Notes: generated by a model not told the origin, from the letters alone. 64,000 nucleotides of DNA from Paenibacillus polymyxa M1 (GCF_000237325.1 NC_017542.1:2514501-2578500), one strand, 5' to 3'; shown: positions 27,626-37,481, counted from the stretch's first letter. Made by a program: numbers and translations.

Positions 27626-28969
27626 TCAGGAATCGGATTTATAGAAGGCGCTCACCAAACTGTGACCCAGGCGCACCTCGATCAGTTCCAGTGCGGTATC
27701 CAGATCTGCGCGGATCGTGTGATACGTATCCACTGGAATGCTAAATACAGAGCCGCTTGCCGCAGCAAAGCGTTCTCCGTTCAGCATAACCTCTCCCCGG
27801 CCGGACACGATCGTCCATACTTTAAGTCCGCTGCCGTGAATACGTCCGTTCAAGCGATGATCTGGCAACACCGTCAGTCGTATGGCTAAGATGTCGTTCG
27901 GACTTCGGTGATCAAACTCGTCCAGCACCCGGTAACTGCCCCAAGAGGTTTCACCATGCATGGGGTGAAGTTGGAGGTTGCCTAGCTGCTCCTTGATCGC
28001 GTGAGCATGGCTTTTGGACGCAATGAGAATACCGTCAGGGCTTGCAGCAGCAATAATATCCTCCACGCCAATGACATGAAGTGGATAGGGCAGCTCATTC
28101 ACGATGTGTGTGCCGTGAGTCTGGCCACTGATTTGTCCACGTCCGATCACTCGGCTTCCTAGCTGCTCTGTTAAGGCCTGCCAGTTGCCGATGTCGTGCC
28201 ATTCGCCCTCGTAAGGCAGGACAACGGCCCGTTCAGTACGCTCCGCAATCTCCTCATCGAAACTGCGAACCGGGAGGCTATCATATATTGTGTACAGTTC
28301 TTCATCGTTCAGCGGCAATTGAATTTGCTCCATGCAGGACAGCATATACCGTAACGTAAAAGCGTAAATACCGCAGTTCCACAGCGCGCCTTGGTTAATA
28401 AGCTGCTTCGCCCAAGAGAGATCCGGCTTTTCAGTGAAGCGAGCAACTTGTGCATAAGCCGATTTCCCTTCCTGCCTCATTTGCAGATCTGGAACAATAT
28501 ATCCATATTGGTCGGAGGCATGGGTAGGCCTTGTCCCAAGCATAGCCAGATCGGCTCCGCTCTCGAGCAATAGACCGGAGAGCGCTGCTATGCTGTGGAA
28601 GAAGTCGTCGCCTGCGAACATATCTGCTGGAGCAATACAGAGAACTTCATCCAGCCCCATGCCTCTGGTGTGGAAATAAGCAGCAGCGAGTGCGGCAGCT
28701 GTGAAGGTTCCCCGTTTGGCAGGCTCGCCAAGAACGGGCAGACGACCTTCAGTATGGCGAAATGCTAGATTTACCTGACTCCGATGAGCCAGAAGCAGGG
28801 CAGAGGAATCTAGCCCGGCTAAGGTAAGCTGACGATACACCCGGCCAAGCATAGATTCCTGCTGCCCATCAGGAGCGGGTAACAACCGGAGAAACAGCTT
28901 TGATCGAATATCGTTGGACAATGGCCACAGCCGTTTTCCGGCACCACCGCATAACAATACGATGCGCAC
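27626..28969 (-). CDS. Mannose-1-phosphate guanylyltransferase / mannose-6-phosphate isomerase
   Basis: The 447-residue protein joins an N-terminal nucleotidyltransferase (signature CGGAGKRLWPLS, residues ~7-18; FVTEKPD-like RFTEKPDLSW ~180) with a C-terminal cupin isomerase (~335-440; LTVLPDHRLNGRIHG, SGRGEVMLNGE, IPVDTYHTI). It makes GDP-mannose for glycan synthesis. GTG 28969 is supported by GGAGGA eight bases upstream. It is about 10% shorter than typical ManC proteins, mostly in the N-terminal domain. Its position in a glycosyltransferase island suggests it supplies that pathway. Confidence 0.88.
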   Translation of the reverse strand: MRIVLLCGGAGKRLWPLSNDIRSKLFLRLLPAPDGQQESMLGRVYRQLTLAGLDSSALLLAHRSQVNLAFRHTEGRLPVLGEPAKRGTFTAAALAAAYFHTRGMGLDEVLCIAPADMFAGDDFFHSIAALSGLLLESGADLAMLGTRPTHASDQYGYIVPDLQMRQEGKSAYAQVARFTEKPDLSWAKQLINQGALWNCGIYAFTLRYMLSCMEQIQLPLNDEELYTIYDSLPVRSFDEEIAERTERAVVLPYEGEWHDIGNWQALTEQLGSRVIGRGQISGQTHGTHIVNELPYPLHVIGVEDIIAAASPDGILIASKSHAHAIKEQLGNLQLHPMHGETSWGSYRVLDEFDHRSPNDILAIRLTVLPDHRLNGRIHGSGLKVWTIVSGRGEVMLNGERFAAASGSVFSIPVDTYHTIRADLDTALELIEVRLGHSLVSAFYKSDS

Positions 28970-29039
28970 GGACGTTTCCTCCTTTAATGCAGATCCATTT
29001 GGATCGCATCAACAATTGCGGGATTTTCTATTTTAGGAA

Positions 29040-29876
29040 CTATTTCAATGCAGATTGAATCTTTGTTTTTGGAGCTAGCTGGTATACTTTGCGTTGATGA
29101 AAAGATAAGGAGCGGTAGCTTTGGGCGTAGAGATCCAATTGTTTTGGTGACAGCGAAGAAGCACGACTATGAAGCGCTTTATTCAATGACTTGCGCAAAA
29201 TCATCCGAGAGGGCTGATTGCTGTATAGATAGTTGGCATACGTTTCATATTCGGAAAATCCAAACTGTTTTGTCCGGTCTATACTTTGAATAATGGCGTT
29301 GTACCAAGGTTCCCCATGTCTGGTCTCAATAACTTGCTTGAGCTGGGCGAGCCGTGTTTTTTCAAAAAGCATATAGTGAGTGACAAAGGACTTTGGTGAG
29401 GGAGCTTTAGCACCCATCAGCTTACGGTAAGTGCGAAAGTACTCAGGTTGACTCCAGCTGCGATAGTAAAAAATTGTTTTCCCGTCTTTACGGAACGTAT
29501 GTGGACGAATCAAAATGGTGTCCGCGTCTATGACGAGAAAAAAAGACGATTTACTGATTTTGTCGCCATTCATTTTGAGCAATTGCTGATACAGCCAGCC
29601 TGATCGATCCCAGCGCGTTGTTCCGTAACGAATATGCTTTTTAGTGATGGGCAACACCGTTTTTTCGTCTATAAATGTACACTTCTTGTTGGCACATAGA
29701 CGGCGAAGTTTGGTGCTTTGCGGTGAAACGATATAAATGGTTGCAATTCGGTGCTGCACGTGACGGCGCAGACTGTCAATTACTAGTGGTAGTGTCGCCA
29801 GATCTTTTTCAATTGCGGGGATCAGAACATCGATTGAGAGGGAACCCTTTTGTGGCTCATCGGATTGCGCAGACAT
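29040..29876 (-). CDS. DUF6492-type putative glycosyltransferase
   Basis: The 278-residue protein begins like a GT-A glycosyltransferase (SIDVLIPAIEKDLATLPLVI) and contains a DxD-like motif FLVIDADTILIRP (~114-126), which in such folds binds a nucleotide-sugar and metal ion. This pattern matches DUF6492, whose chemistry is not well established. I chose ATG 29876 because AGGGAGTG lies eight bases upstream; the GTG at 29885 is inside that site. It is in the same direction as the mannose gene, 71 bases upstream of it, so the pair is probably co-transcribed. Confidence 0.75.
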   Translation of the reverse strand: MSAQSDEPQKGSLSIDVLIPAIEKDLATLPLVIDSLRRHVQHRIATIYIVSPQSTKLRRLCANKKCTFIDEKTVLPITKKHIRYGTTRWDRSGWLYQQLLKMNGDKISKSSFFLVIDADTILIRPHTFRKDGKTIFYYRSWSQPEYFRTYRKLMGAKAPSPKSFVTHYMLFEKTRLAQLKQVIETRHGEPWYNAIIQSIDRTKQFGFSEYETYANYLYSNQPSRMILRKSLNKALHSRASSLSPKQLDLYAQSYRSLSFHQRKVYQLAPKTKIQSALK

Positions 29877-30085
29877 GTTATTCACTCCCTATACGTGTAA
29901 ATATACGCTACCGGTACCTTATATTATTGTATGCCTGGACAGGCGCTTTCGACCGGGCAAGGCCAACTGTCTAATTCTATGTAGAAGAGGGCGAATGGAG
30001 CTTCGAATGGGGATTTGGCGCATACGATAGATTGATCTTTTTTAACAGGAGCGTTCTACCCTGAGAGTAGAGAGGAGAGGGGCAA

Positions 30086-30949
30086 GTGAATTCTTCACAA
30101 GCGCAGGCGTTGCGCAGCAAATGGCATAAAACCCAATTGTTGCTCCAGCATGGCAGTATCAAGCCTTTTGTACCTGAAACTCGTAAATACAGCAAAGCAA
30201 ATGTAAAATCAATGCTCGAAAAATATGGTATGGTCTATGTAAAGCCTGAGCGAGGTACCTTTGGCAAAGGTGTGATGAAAGTCGAACAAGAGGCAGGTCA
30301 GCGTTTTGCCTACCAATATGAGGAAAAGCGTCTGGAATTCAAACATTTGGATGCACTAATCACCAGCTTATCGAAACACACGGGGAAAAAAAGTTATCTC
30401 ATTCAAAAGGGAATCCATTTACTGCGCCATCAAAATCGTTATTTTGATATCCGGATCATGGTGCAGCGTAATGCAAAAGGGTCATGGGAATCTACCGGAA
30501 TTATTGGACGCTTGGGTCATCCCCGTAAAATCGTGACCAATTATCATAGTGGTGGTAAGCCGATGGCCTTAGAACAATTACTGCAATCCCATTTATCGCA
30601 AAGTAAGCAGGCTGAGCTGGTCAACAAGCTCAATGAACTAGGGATTACCATCGCCACACAACTACAAAAAACATATCCGAAATTCCGGCAAATTGGTGTG
30701 GACATTGGATTGGATCATCGCTTTATCCCGTGGATCATTGAGGTGAACACGAAGCCAGACCCATATATATTTAACCAATTGACAGATAAGTCTATGTACC
30801 GAAAAGTAATAAGCTATTGGCGACTGGCTAATGAAAAAAAGAAAGTTACAGTCCCAAGCAAGGATAAAAAGAATAACAACAAAAATAAAGATAAAGTTGC
30901 AAATAAAGTTGATCATACAAATAAAGAACCTAAATCAAAAAAAGGATGA
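30086..30949 (+). CDS. YheC/YheD-family ATP-grasp protein (spore-coat associated)
   Basis: The 287-residue protein begins with the YheC/D signature (ALRSKWHKTQLLLQ), followed by an ATP-grasp core: VYVKPERGTFGKGVMKV (~50-66), YLIQKGIHLL (~107), DIRIMVQRN and the metal-binding end VDIGLDHRFIPWIIEVNTKPDP (~203, split here by the substrate loop). These proteins are known as endospore-coat components of unknown chemistry; ATP-grasp enzymes ligate amino acids or peptides. The tail (~250-287) is a Lys/Asn-rich disordered extension. GTG 30086 follows GAGGAGAGGGGCAA. It is divergent from the DUF6492 gene. Confidence 0.85.
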   Translation: MNSSQAQALRSKWHKTQLLLQHGSIKPFVPETRKYSKANVKSMLEKYGMVYVKPERGTFGKGVMKVEQEAGQRFAYQYEEKRLEFKHLDALITSLSKHTGKKSYLIQKGIHLLRHQNRYFDIRIMVQRNAKGSWESTGIIGRLGHPRKIVTNYHSGGKPMALEQLLQSHLSQSKQAELVNKLNELGITIATQLQKTYPKFRQIGVDIGLDHRFIPWIIEVNTKPDPYIFNQLTDKSMYRKVISYWRLANEKKKVTVPSKDKKNNNKNKDKVANKVDHTNKEPKSKKG

Positions 30950-30974
30950 ATTGTTTATGATTCATCCTTTTTTT
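30937..30974 (+). terminator. Terminator overlapping the YheC/D stop codon
   Basis: AAAAAAAGGATGAAT pairs with ATTCATCCTTTTTTT; the TGA stop (30947-30949) is within the left arm, so the last Lys codons double as terminator. Confidence 0.85.
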
Positions 30975-31005
30975 CTTGCCTGTTTATCCTAATCCTAACC
31001 GCGAG

Positions 31006-31538
31006 GTGGCGACTCGGACATTCACGGTACTTCCTATGTCGATATTTTTAACCCCGGTGATGTATGGTATTTCCCCCGTGGTTATCGGACTTGCAGCCGA
31101 CGAGCTGGCTCTTTTGCCAAAGAAGGAAGCTTATTTTGCAAAAAGACCTGTCCCATCTATCGCATCTCATGATGCATATCCGCGCGCTTCTTCCGATCTA
31201 ATTACTAAACACCGCTATCCTTTAATGGCCAAACAGCCCAGATTGGCACCGGGTGGAGGGACTCAGCGGACCGTTACAGTAGAAGATTTCCCTATTTCTT
31301 CGACGATGGCAGGATCTGTGATTGAATTAGAGCCAGGCGGATTGCGAGAAATGCACTGGCATCCCAATGCGGATGAATGGCAATATTATTTGGACGGAGT
31401 GGTCATTACGAGGCCATTGATTTGAGTGAGTGGATGGCTGGCAACCCTGTTGATGTATTGGCAACAAATCTGAGCCTGCCTCGGGAAATAGCGCATAAAC
31501 TGCCTCATAAATCAGTCTTCATCGCCCAAAAATCTTAA
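31006..31538 (+). pseudogene. Decayed oxalate decarboxylase (bicupin) remnant
   Basis: Three pieces of a bicupin are visible in different frames. First, bases ~31006-31080 read GDSDIHGTSYVDIFNPGDVWYFPRGY, the N-cupin end. After a deletion, a second frame gives EDFPISSTMAGSVIELEPG and [18 protein letters not shown] (HxHxxxxE metal motif). After another deletion, a third piece reads DLSEWMAGNPVDVLATNLSL and ends TAA at 31538. The intact copy at 44245-45438 carries the corresponding regions ([44 protein letters not shown]). The missing middle parts are the rest of the N-cupin and about 60 residues of the C-cupin. Confidence 0.85.
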
Positions 31539-31782
31539 ATCTTAAATCATAAAGCAACTAAAATGCCCGCTTATGCTACCTTATTCCAGTTAGCCTAAGC
31601 GGGCTATTGAACTTGATTCTGTTTATATTACTTTTGTAGAAAGTAATATAGTGAATTTAAAATTGAACAACCCGCAACCCTGTGCTATTCTTATACGAAA
31701 GTGAAGATTAATGTAGTAAAAGTTATATTTTTTTATACTTATAAACATCTGATGATACGATGAATAGAAGGGATGTGCAGCC

Positions 31783-32562
31783 ATGAATTCTGTCATTGAA
31801 CTTAACAATGTAAGCTGGAAGAGAGATAACCGTACCATACTGGATCAAATCAATTGGCAGGTAGCTGAGGGAGAGCACTGGGCTGTACTCGGCTTGAATG
31901 GATCAGGCAAAACAACGATGCTCAATATGATTAATGGTTACATATGGCCAACCACAGGTAGTGTCGGTGTATTGGGTCATACTTTTGGGGATGTAGATTT
32001 GAGGGAATTACGCAAATCTATTGGTTGGGTCAGTTCCTCTTTACAGGAAAGAATTAATGGAAGCCAGCGCACGCAGGATGTTGTCATCAGCGGCAAATTT
32101 GCTTCCATTGGACTGTATGATCAGACGACGGATACAGATGATAAACAGGCTGTTCAGCTTATGACCCAACTGGGCTGTGCTCATCTCGTAGATCGGTTGT
32201 ATCAGGGATGCTCACAGGGAGAAAAGCAAAAAGTGCTTATTGCTCGCGCGTTAATGGCCTCGCCCAAGCTGCTGATTTTGGACGAGGCGTGTAATGGGTT
32301 GGATTTTTTTTCTAGAGAAGCATTACTAGATAGTGTTCGTCAGCTGTCCGAGGCGCCGGGTGCTCCAAATTTATTGTATGTTACACACCATATCGAAGAA
32401 ATTCTACCCATGTACACACATACGATTCTGATTCGCCGGGGTACGGTGTTTGCCAAAGGTAAAACGACAGATATCCTGAGCAGTGAAACGCTCAGTGCTT
32501 TTTTTGAAACACCTGTGCAAGTAGACTGGAGACAGGATCGTGCATGGCTCTCTATGGTATAG
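31783..32562 (+). CDS. ylmA: ABC transporter ATP-binding protein, YlmA-like
   Basis: The 259-residue ATPase has Walker A GLNGSGKTT (~39-47), Walker B LLILDEACNGLD (~163-174), and a signature motif reading CSQGEKQ in place of the usual LSGGQ. A His switch follows (VTHHIEEI). The sequence matches the B. subtilis YlmA group, which has no adjacent membrane partner. No permease is next to this gene either, so the transport role and direction are unknown; such orphan ATPases often act in ribosome- or resistance-related tasks or pair with distant permeases. Confidence 0.85.
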   Translation: MNSVIELNNVSWKRDNRTILDQINWQVAEGEHWAVLGLNGSGKTTMLNMINGYIWPTTGSVGVLGHTFGDVDLRELRKSIGWVSSSLQERINGSQRTQDVVISGKFASIGLYDQTTDTDDKQAVQLMTQLGCAHLVDRLYQGCSQGEKQKVLIARALMASPKLLILDEACNGLDFFSREALLDSVRQLSEAPGAPNLLYVTHHIEEILPMYTHTILIRRGTVFAKGKTTDILSSETLSAFFETPVQVDWRQDRAWLSMV

Positions 32563-32578
32563 AGAGCCTTTTGTCTGT

Positions 32579-33514
32579 CTAACTTGCTACCAGCATAATC
32601 AGAATGGGCAAAATCAGGAATGAGGCAAGCGTGCTCCACAAGATGCAGGTAGAAACCAGTTTTGGGGATGCATTAAATTTTTCGGCTAAAATGACTGCAT
32701 TCACAGCCACTGGCATCGAGGCCAGAATGAAGAGAACGGAGAACAAAAGTCCTGAAATTCCCAGTATCAGCATGGCAAGACAAGCCGCAAGCGGGGAGAG
32801 CAGAAGTCGAATTATCAGTCCTGCGTAGCTGGCTTTTTTAATAGATGGCTCGAGCCTGAATATTTTTACATAAGCCATCTGGGTACCGAGAATCGCCAGC
32901 ACGACCGGAGAATAGGCGGCTGCAATCATCGAGACACCTGATTGAATGCCAGAGGGTAGATGCCAATCCAATGCTCGAAGTCCCAGTGCGAGAAGAGCCG
33001 CATAGATCGCAGGGAGAGAAAATACTGACTTCACGGCACTTTGAACAGAAAATTCAGAGCGGGCTGCAAAGTATACACCAATGGTATTGACCATAATCAT
33101 CTGGATGACGACATATACGGAGGCTTTATCCAGGCCAAGCTGTCCAAAAGCAAGTAAAATAAGCGGCAACCCATAATTTGCACTATTAGTCAGTGTGGAG
33201 ATTAAGGTGAGTCCCGCCGTTTCCGGGGGGCTCAGCCTGAAGATTTTCCCCGCTAATTGTGCAATTCCCCATAAAAGCAGCAGGTTCAGTAATGAAAAAG
33301 CGGCTGTCAGTGCCACATCATGCCAGGAAAGCTGTGCCTTGAGCAGTGTGTCCAGAATCATGGCGGGACTTAAAAAATATAAGTACAGAGTCGAGAGTGG
33401 TTTTGTTTCCAGCTTCATGAATTTGCCGAGTAAAAATCCGACAATCACCGGAATGGACAGCGGAACGATAACGGATAAAAGAGTTGAAAGTACGATTTGA
33501 ACCATGAATTCCAC
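32579..33514 (-). CDS. AEC-family transporter (auxin efflux carrier type)
   Basis: The 311-residue membrane protein has about ten helices in two inverted halves with family features, including GFLLGKFMKLETKPLSTLYLYFLSPAMI near the N-terminus (quoted in parts: LYLYFLSPAMI), and TLTNSANYGLPLILLAFG (~108-125), the conserved crossing region. Bacterial AEC proteins carry malate, malonate or other organic acids. The substrate here is unknown. Start is uncertain between GTG 33514 and ATG 33505, both within 12 bases of AAAGGATGA. It converges on the ABC gene. Confidence 0.85.
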   Translation of the reverse strand: MEFMVQIVLSTLLSVIVPLSIPVIVGFLLGKFMKLETKPLSTLYLYFLSPAMILDTLLKAQLSWHDVALTAAFSLLNLLLLWGIAQLAGKIFRLSPPETAGLTLISTLTNSANYGLPLILLAFGQLGLDKASVYVVIQMIMVNTIGVYFAARSEFSVQSAVKSVFSLPAIYAALLALGLRALDWHLPSGIQSGVSMIAAAYSPVVLAILGTQMAYVKIFRLEPSIKKASYAGLIIRLLLSPLAACLAMLILGISGLLFSVLFILASMPVAVNAVILAEKFNASPKLVSTCILWSTLASFLILPILIMLVAS

Positions 33515-33637
33515 TCATCCTTTCTGTAATGACATTTTCCATTATAAGGCGCTACTTTCGAACCCGTCCAAGATGGATAAACAATTAAGGTTATAGGTAT
33601 ATGCTATGAAGCTTAGATCACTTATTCTGAAAATAAC

Positions 33638-33688
33638 AAAAGGGATGTCCACAGCCATGTTAAACGGCTAATAGGAACATCCCTTTTA
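33638..33688 (-). terminator. Terminator of trhO
   Basis: AAAAGGGATGT and ACATCCCTTTT form the outer stem with a GCC/GGC-rich interior; it is suitable on the minus strand, directly behind the trhO stop. Confidence 0.8.
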
Positions 33689-33712
33689 TATGAAACCGAG
33701 TATTCTGAAGGT

Positions 33713-34606
33713 TTATGCAGAAGCCATAGTTTCCGCTTTAGTTCGGCAATCGTCAGAGCAATAGTGTTGATGCTGTTCTTCGCAATCTGGACACACGATA
33801 TGTTGGAGATTGCACACGGGGCAGTTAATATAATGATCGTTTGTTGTTTCACAGTGGTAGCAATTACCAACAACAACGTCTTCATCTGTATGGTTGATCC
33901 GAACCGAAATTCGTTCGTCAAATACATAGCACTTACCGTCAAACAAACGTCCTTGTACTTCTGGGTCCTTGCTGTAAGTCACAATGCCGCCATCCAACTG
34001 AGCTACATCGTTAAAGCCTTCTTTAATCAGCAGACCAGACAGCTTTTCACAACGAATACCCCCGGTACAGTATGTCAGGATTTTTTTATCCTTGAACCCA
34101 GTCATATTATCGCGTATCCATTGTGGAAATTCACGGAACGATTCAACTTCGGGGCGAATAGCTCCGCGGAAATGACCGATGTCATATTCGTAGTCGTTAC
34201 GTCCGTCCAGAACCACGACATCTTCATCTTGGAGCTGTTCATAAAACTCCTTTGGTGATAGACGCTTGCCGCTAATAACATTAGGGTCCAGCTCGTCCTC
34301 ATGACGTAGCGTAACCAGCTCCTGACGATGGCGTACAAATATTTTCTTGAACGCATGACCGTCAGATTCATCTATTTTAATAACGATATCGTGGAATTTC
34401 GGATTGGCGCGCAAATCACGGATATACTGCTCCGTTTGCTCTACTGTACCGGACAGTGTTCCGTTGATTCCTTCCTCAGCAATCAAGATTCTTCCCTTGA
34501 CGCCCAGCTCTTTGCAGTAAGCCAGATGCTCTGCCGTAAAGGTGGCAGGATCTTCAATATTGACATATTTGTAAAACAACAAAATTCGATAAGCATGTTC
34601 ACACAT
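33713..34606 (-). CDS. trhO: tRNA uridine(34) hydroxylase TrhO (rhodanese family)
   Basis: The 297-residue protein has an N-terminal acylphosphatase-like domain, a rhodanese domain (~120-225) with catalytic Cys in [14 protein letters not shown], and a Cys-rich C-terminus ([23 protein letters not shown]) that probably binds zinc. TrhO makes 5-hydroxyuridine at the wobble position of tRNAs in an oxygen-dependent reaction. ATG 34606 follows GGGTGAT. It is a single gene with its own terminator. Confidence 0.92.
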   Translation of the reverse strand: MCEHAYRILLFYKYVNIEDPATFTAEHLAYCKELGVKGRILIAEEGINGTLSGTVEQTEQYIRDLRANPKFHDIVIKIDESDGHAFKKIFVRHRQELVTLRHEDELDPNVISGKRLSPKEFYEQLQDEDVVVLDGRNDYEYDIGHFRGAIRPEVESFREFPQWIRDNMTGFKDKKILTYCTGGIRCEKLSGLLIKEGFNDVAQLDGGIVTYSKDPEVQGRLFDGKCYVFDERISVRINHTDEDVVVGNCYHCETTNDHYINCPVCNLQHIVCPDCEEQHQHYCSDDCRTKAETMASA

Positions 34607-34816
34607 GTAAAATCACCCTCTGATTCAAGTCAAAGTTTTTTAACAAGCAAGTTTAAATGTACCACATTCTTTAAGTTAGTCAACACAAATGTATAAAAAG
34701 TGGAAACGGAAAAGATGACGAGCGACAAAAGTAAGGGGTTACATTATAATGGTATTGTGGGGTTGATGAGATTTGCAGTAACAGGTTGAGGTCTAGCAGA
34801 TGAAAGGATGAATTCA

Positions 34817-36106
34817 ATGAAACATCATTTGACAGCGCATACACCACCTATGGGGTGGAATAGCTGGGATTGCTACGGTGCAGCAGTACGGGAAGAGGAA
34901 GTGCGAGGAAATGCTCAATATATGGCGGAGCACCTGAAGGAATATGGTTGGGAATATGTTGTGGTGGATATTCAGTGGTATGAGTCAGGAGCAGTATCTT
35001 CACAGTATCGCCCGTTTGTCCCATTGGAAATGGATTCATATTCACGTCTGATTCCAGCGGTGAATCGTTTTCCTTCGGCAGCAGATGGACGCGGCTTCCA
35101 AGCTCTTGCGGAATATGTACACGGTCTGGGATTAAAATTTGGGATACATATTATGAGAGGCATCTCCCGCCAGGCGGTTCATCAGGATACTCCGATTTTA
35201 GGAACTACAGCTACAGCCAGACAAATTGCACATCCTAACTCTATTTGTCCTTGGAACACAGATATGTATGGGGTAGATGCTTCCAAGGAAGGCGCACAGG
35301 AGTATTATAATTCGTTATTTGACCTGTATGCGGAATGGGGTGTGGATTTTGTCAAAGTAGATGACATTGCTGCATCACGTCTCTATGGTATTCATTTGGC
35401 GGAAATTGAATTGATTAAGCGGGCTATCGCCCAATGCGGACGTCCGATGGTGTTGAGTCTATCGCCTGGTCCTGCACCGCTGGAGCATGCATCTGATTTA
35501 ATCGCAAACGCGAATATGTGGCGTATGACTGATGACTTCTGGGATGTATGGCCTTTACTGTATGGTATGTTTGAGCGCTGCGAGAAATGGGCGGAACATG
35601 TAGGTCCAGGTCACTGGCCGGATTGCGACATGTTGCCACTGGGCCATCTGGGTATTCGTTCGGTAGATTCAGTAGATTCCGGCAGTCATGATCGATGGAC
35701 ACGCTTTACGAAGGATGAGCAGCTGACAATGATGACCTTATGGAGCATTTTCCGGTCTCCACTGATGTTTGGGGGAGAACTGCGTGATAATGACGAATGG
35801 ACACTTTCATTGCTGACGAACAAAGAAGTGCTTGATGTTCATCACAACGGTGTGAATGCGCGACAGATCTACAGAAAGGATGAACATATCGTTTGGACTT
35901 CTCACAACGAGGAAGGTCACGTATATGCGGCTTTATTTAATGCTGGAGATGAAGCTTCCACAGTCCGTGTGTCCTTACAGGAGCTTGGAATTGAAGGGCA
36001 GGCAAGTGCCAGAGACTTATGGAACCATGTGGATTTAGGTGATATAGTGCAGGAACTGTCTGCAGATTTACCCCCTCATGGAGCTGCACTATTCATTATA
36101 AAATAA
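34817..36106 (+). CDS. Alpha-galactosidase-like glycoside hydrolase, GH27
   Basis: The 429-residue protein shows the GH27 start PPMGWNSWDCYG, a catalytic nucleophile region DFVKVDDIAAS (~177-187) and the acid/base region RMTDDFWDVWP (~235-245). It has no signal peptide, so it acts in the cytoplasm on transported galactosides. I chose ATG 34817 because GAAAGGA lies eight bases upstream, while ATG 34808 abuts that site. The C-terminal beta-sandwich (~340-429) is intact. No sugar transporter is adjacent. Confidence 0.85.
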   Translation: MKHHLTAHTPPMGWNSWDCYGAAVREEEVRGNAQYMAEHLKEYGWEYVVVDIQWYESGAVSSQYRPFVPLEMDSYSRLIPAVNRFPSAADGRGFQALAEYVHGLGLKFGIHIMRGISRQAVHQDTPILGTTATARQIAHPNSICPWNTDMYGVDASKEGAQEYYNSLFDLYAEWGVDFVKVDDIAASRLYGIHLAEIELIKRAIAQCGRPMVLSLSPGPAPLEHASDLIANANMWRMTDDFWDVWPLLYGMFERCEKWAEHVGPGHWPDCDMLPLGHLGIRSVDSVDSGSHDRWTRFTKDEQLTMMTLWSIFRSPLMFGGELRDNDEWTLSLLTNKEVLDVHHNGVNARQIYRKDEHIVWTSHNEEGHVYAALFNAGDEASTVRVSLQELGIEGQASARDLWNHVDLGDIVQELSADLPPHGAALFIIK

Positions 36107-36148
36107 CAGGATGTTAGGAAGGATCTAAGCTGCACGTTCAGCTCTAGT

Positions 36149-36196
36149 CACCTTATTGTAAAGTGGAGGATGTTTTTACGATAAGGTGATTTTTTT
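36149..36196 (+). terminator. Terminator of the alpha-galactosidase gene
   Basis: CACCTTAT pairs with ATAAGGTG across a 24-base loop, followed by eight T. Confidence 0.75.
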
Positions 36197-36337
36197 GTAT
36201 GTGTAACTTTATGATATTTTTAACGGACTCGACATGATTCTTGGGAATTTGACATTTGGAACATGTTAGGTTTATAGAGTACCTATTTCTGCACAAATTT
36301 AAATCATTCTAGCGAATAGAGTCGAGAAAGGAGTCAA

Positions 36338-37384
36338 ATGATGAAATTAAAAAAAATTCACAAAAATGAGCAGGACGAGCCTTGGCCCTCTAGTGAACAA
36401 ATTCTGTGTATCGGAGGGGCCAATCTGGATCGTAAAATCATGATTAAAGGTACATTTCAGCTTCACACCTCCAACCCGAGCAGCACTAGTCTGCAATCTT
36501 GCGGTGGGGTAGCACGGAATGTGGCTGAAAATTTAGGGAGGTTGAGTCGACGGGTCAGCCTGCTGACCGCAGTTGGGGACGATGCTGAAGGTGAATTTAT
36601 CATCGAACAGTCCAGCCGTTACATGAACGTGATTCCTCTTCAAGTCAAAGGTGAATCGTCAACCGGTGTCTATACTGCCTTGCTGAACGAGCATGGTGAA
36701 ATGATTGTAGCGACAGCAGAAATGGAGATTTATGATCAGATTCGTCCTTCCATAATTTTTGAAAATATTCCTTTAATCGCCTCGTCCCGACTCGTTCTGC
36801 TGGACACTAATTTTTCTATGAACGTAATAGCGGCCACCATACATGTCTGTCTGGAACATCAGGTTCCGCTTGTCGTTTCTTCGGTGTCAGCTTCCAAGAT
36901 GAGAAAGCTTCCACGAAATTTGCATGGGGTGGAATGGCTGGTATGCCAACCGGAAGAGGCTGAAGCTTATTTGGGACTTGAACTTAAAGATGATCAGCAG
37001 ATATTGGACGCAGCCCGAGTTTTTCACAAACTTGGGGTTCAAAATGTCATTATTATCTGCGGTGCTGAGCGTGTGTTGTTTGCTTCTCAAGATGGTACTT
37101 ATGGACAAATCCCTATACACCCATTTCAACAGGTCATTGATGTCACAGGCGCAGACGACGCTTTTATTGCCGGGATGATTTATGGAATTACCCAAGGTTA
37201 TCCTATGGAACAAGTGTGCCAGTTTGGAATCAGTTGTGTCGATTTAACCATACAAACGGATCGGACAGTCTCAGACACCATTTCTATGAATAAACTTCAT
37301 TCTAGATTCCAGGAGCTGTATGGCACACATTCGCAAAATTTTGTTTTTTTTAAGGGTGTGTATTTTAAAAAGAAAAATACATAA
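36338..37384 (+). CDS. PfkB-family carbohydrate kinase (pseudouridine-kinase-like)
   Basis: The 348-residue protein matches the PfkB fold: a substrate-side start QILCIGGANLDRKIMIKG, CGGVARNVAENLGRLS (~51-66), and the catalytic end VTGADDAFIAGMIYG (~268). The canonical motif is GAGDAF; here the third residue of the anion-hole loop is Asp. The general shape resembles PsuK, but no pseudouridine glycosidase gene is adjacent, so the substrate is open. AAAGGAGTCAA precedes tandem ATGs (36338 and 36341), and the second has better spacing. Confidence 0.8.
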   Translation: MMKLKKIHKNEQDEPWPSSEQILCIGGANLDRKIMIKGTFQLHTSNPSSTSLQSCGGVARNVAENLGRLSRRVSLLTAVGDDAEGEFIIEQSSRYMNVIPLQVKGESSTGVYTALLNEHGEMIVATAEMEIYDQIRPSIIFENIPLIASSRLVLLDTNFSMNVIAATIHVCLEHQVPLVVSSVSASKMRKLPRNLHGVEWLVCQPEEAEAYLGLELKDDQQILDAARVFHKLGVQNVIIICGAERVLFASQDGTYGQIPIHPFQQVIDVTGADDAFIAGMIYGITQGYPMEQVCQFGISCVDLTIQTDRTVSDTISMNKLHSRFQELYGTHSQNFVFFKGVYFKKKNT

Positions 37385-37481
37385 GTAAAGAAGAGAACAC
37401 TAACCTACAGCAGCGTGTATTTAGAGCTTCACGGACGTAATGGTCTCAATTATTGAATTTATAAAAGGAGCAGGTTGTCTG

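Noticed and set aside
30976..31425. Treating the bicupin fragment as one intact 149-residue gene
   Set aside because: Homology jumps between frames and the ORF start reads the wrong frame of the N-cupin; it is a decayed gene.
33622..33942. Minus-strand frame at 33622-33942 and plus-strand frame at 33764-34258
   Set aside because: Both overlap the well-supported trhO gene and its terminator and have no ribosome site.
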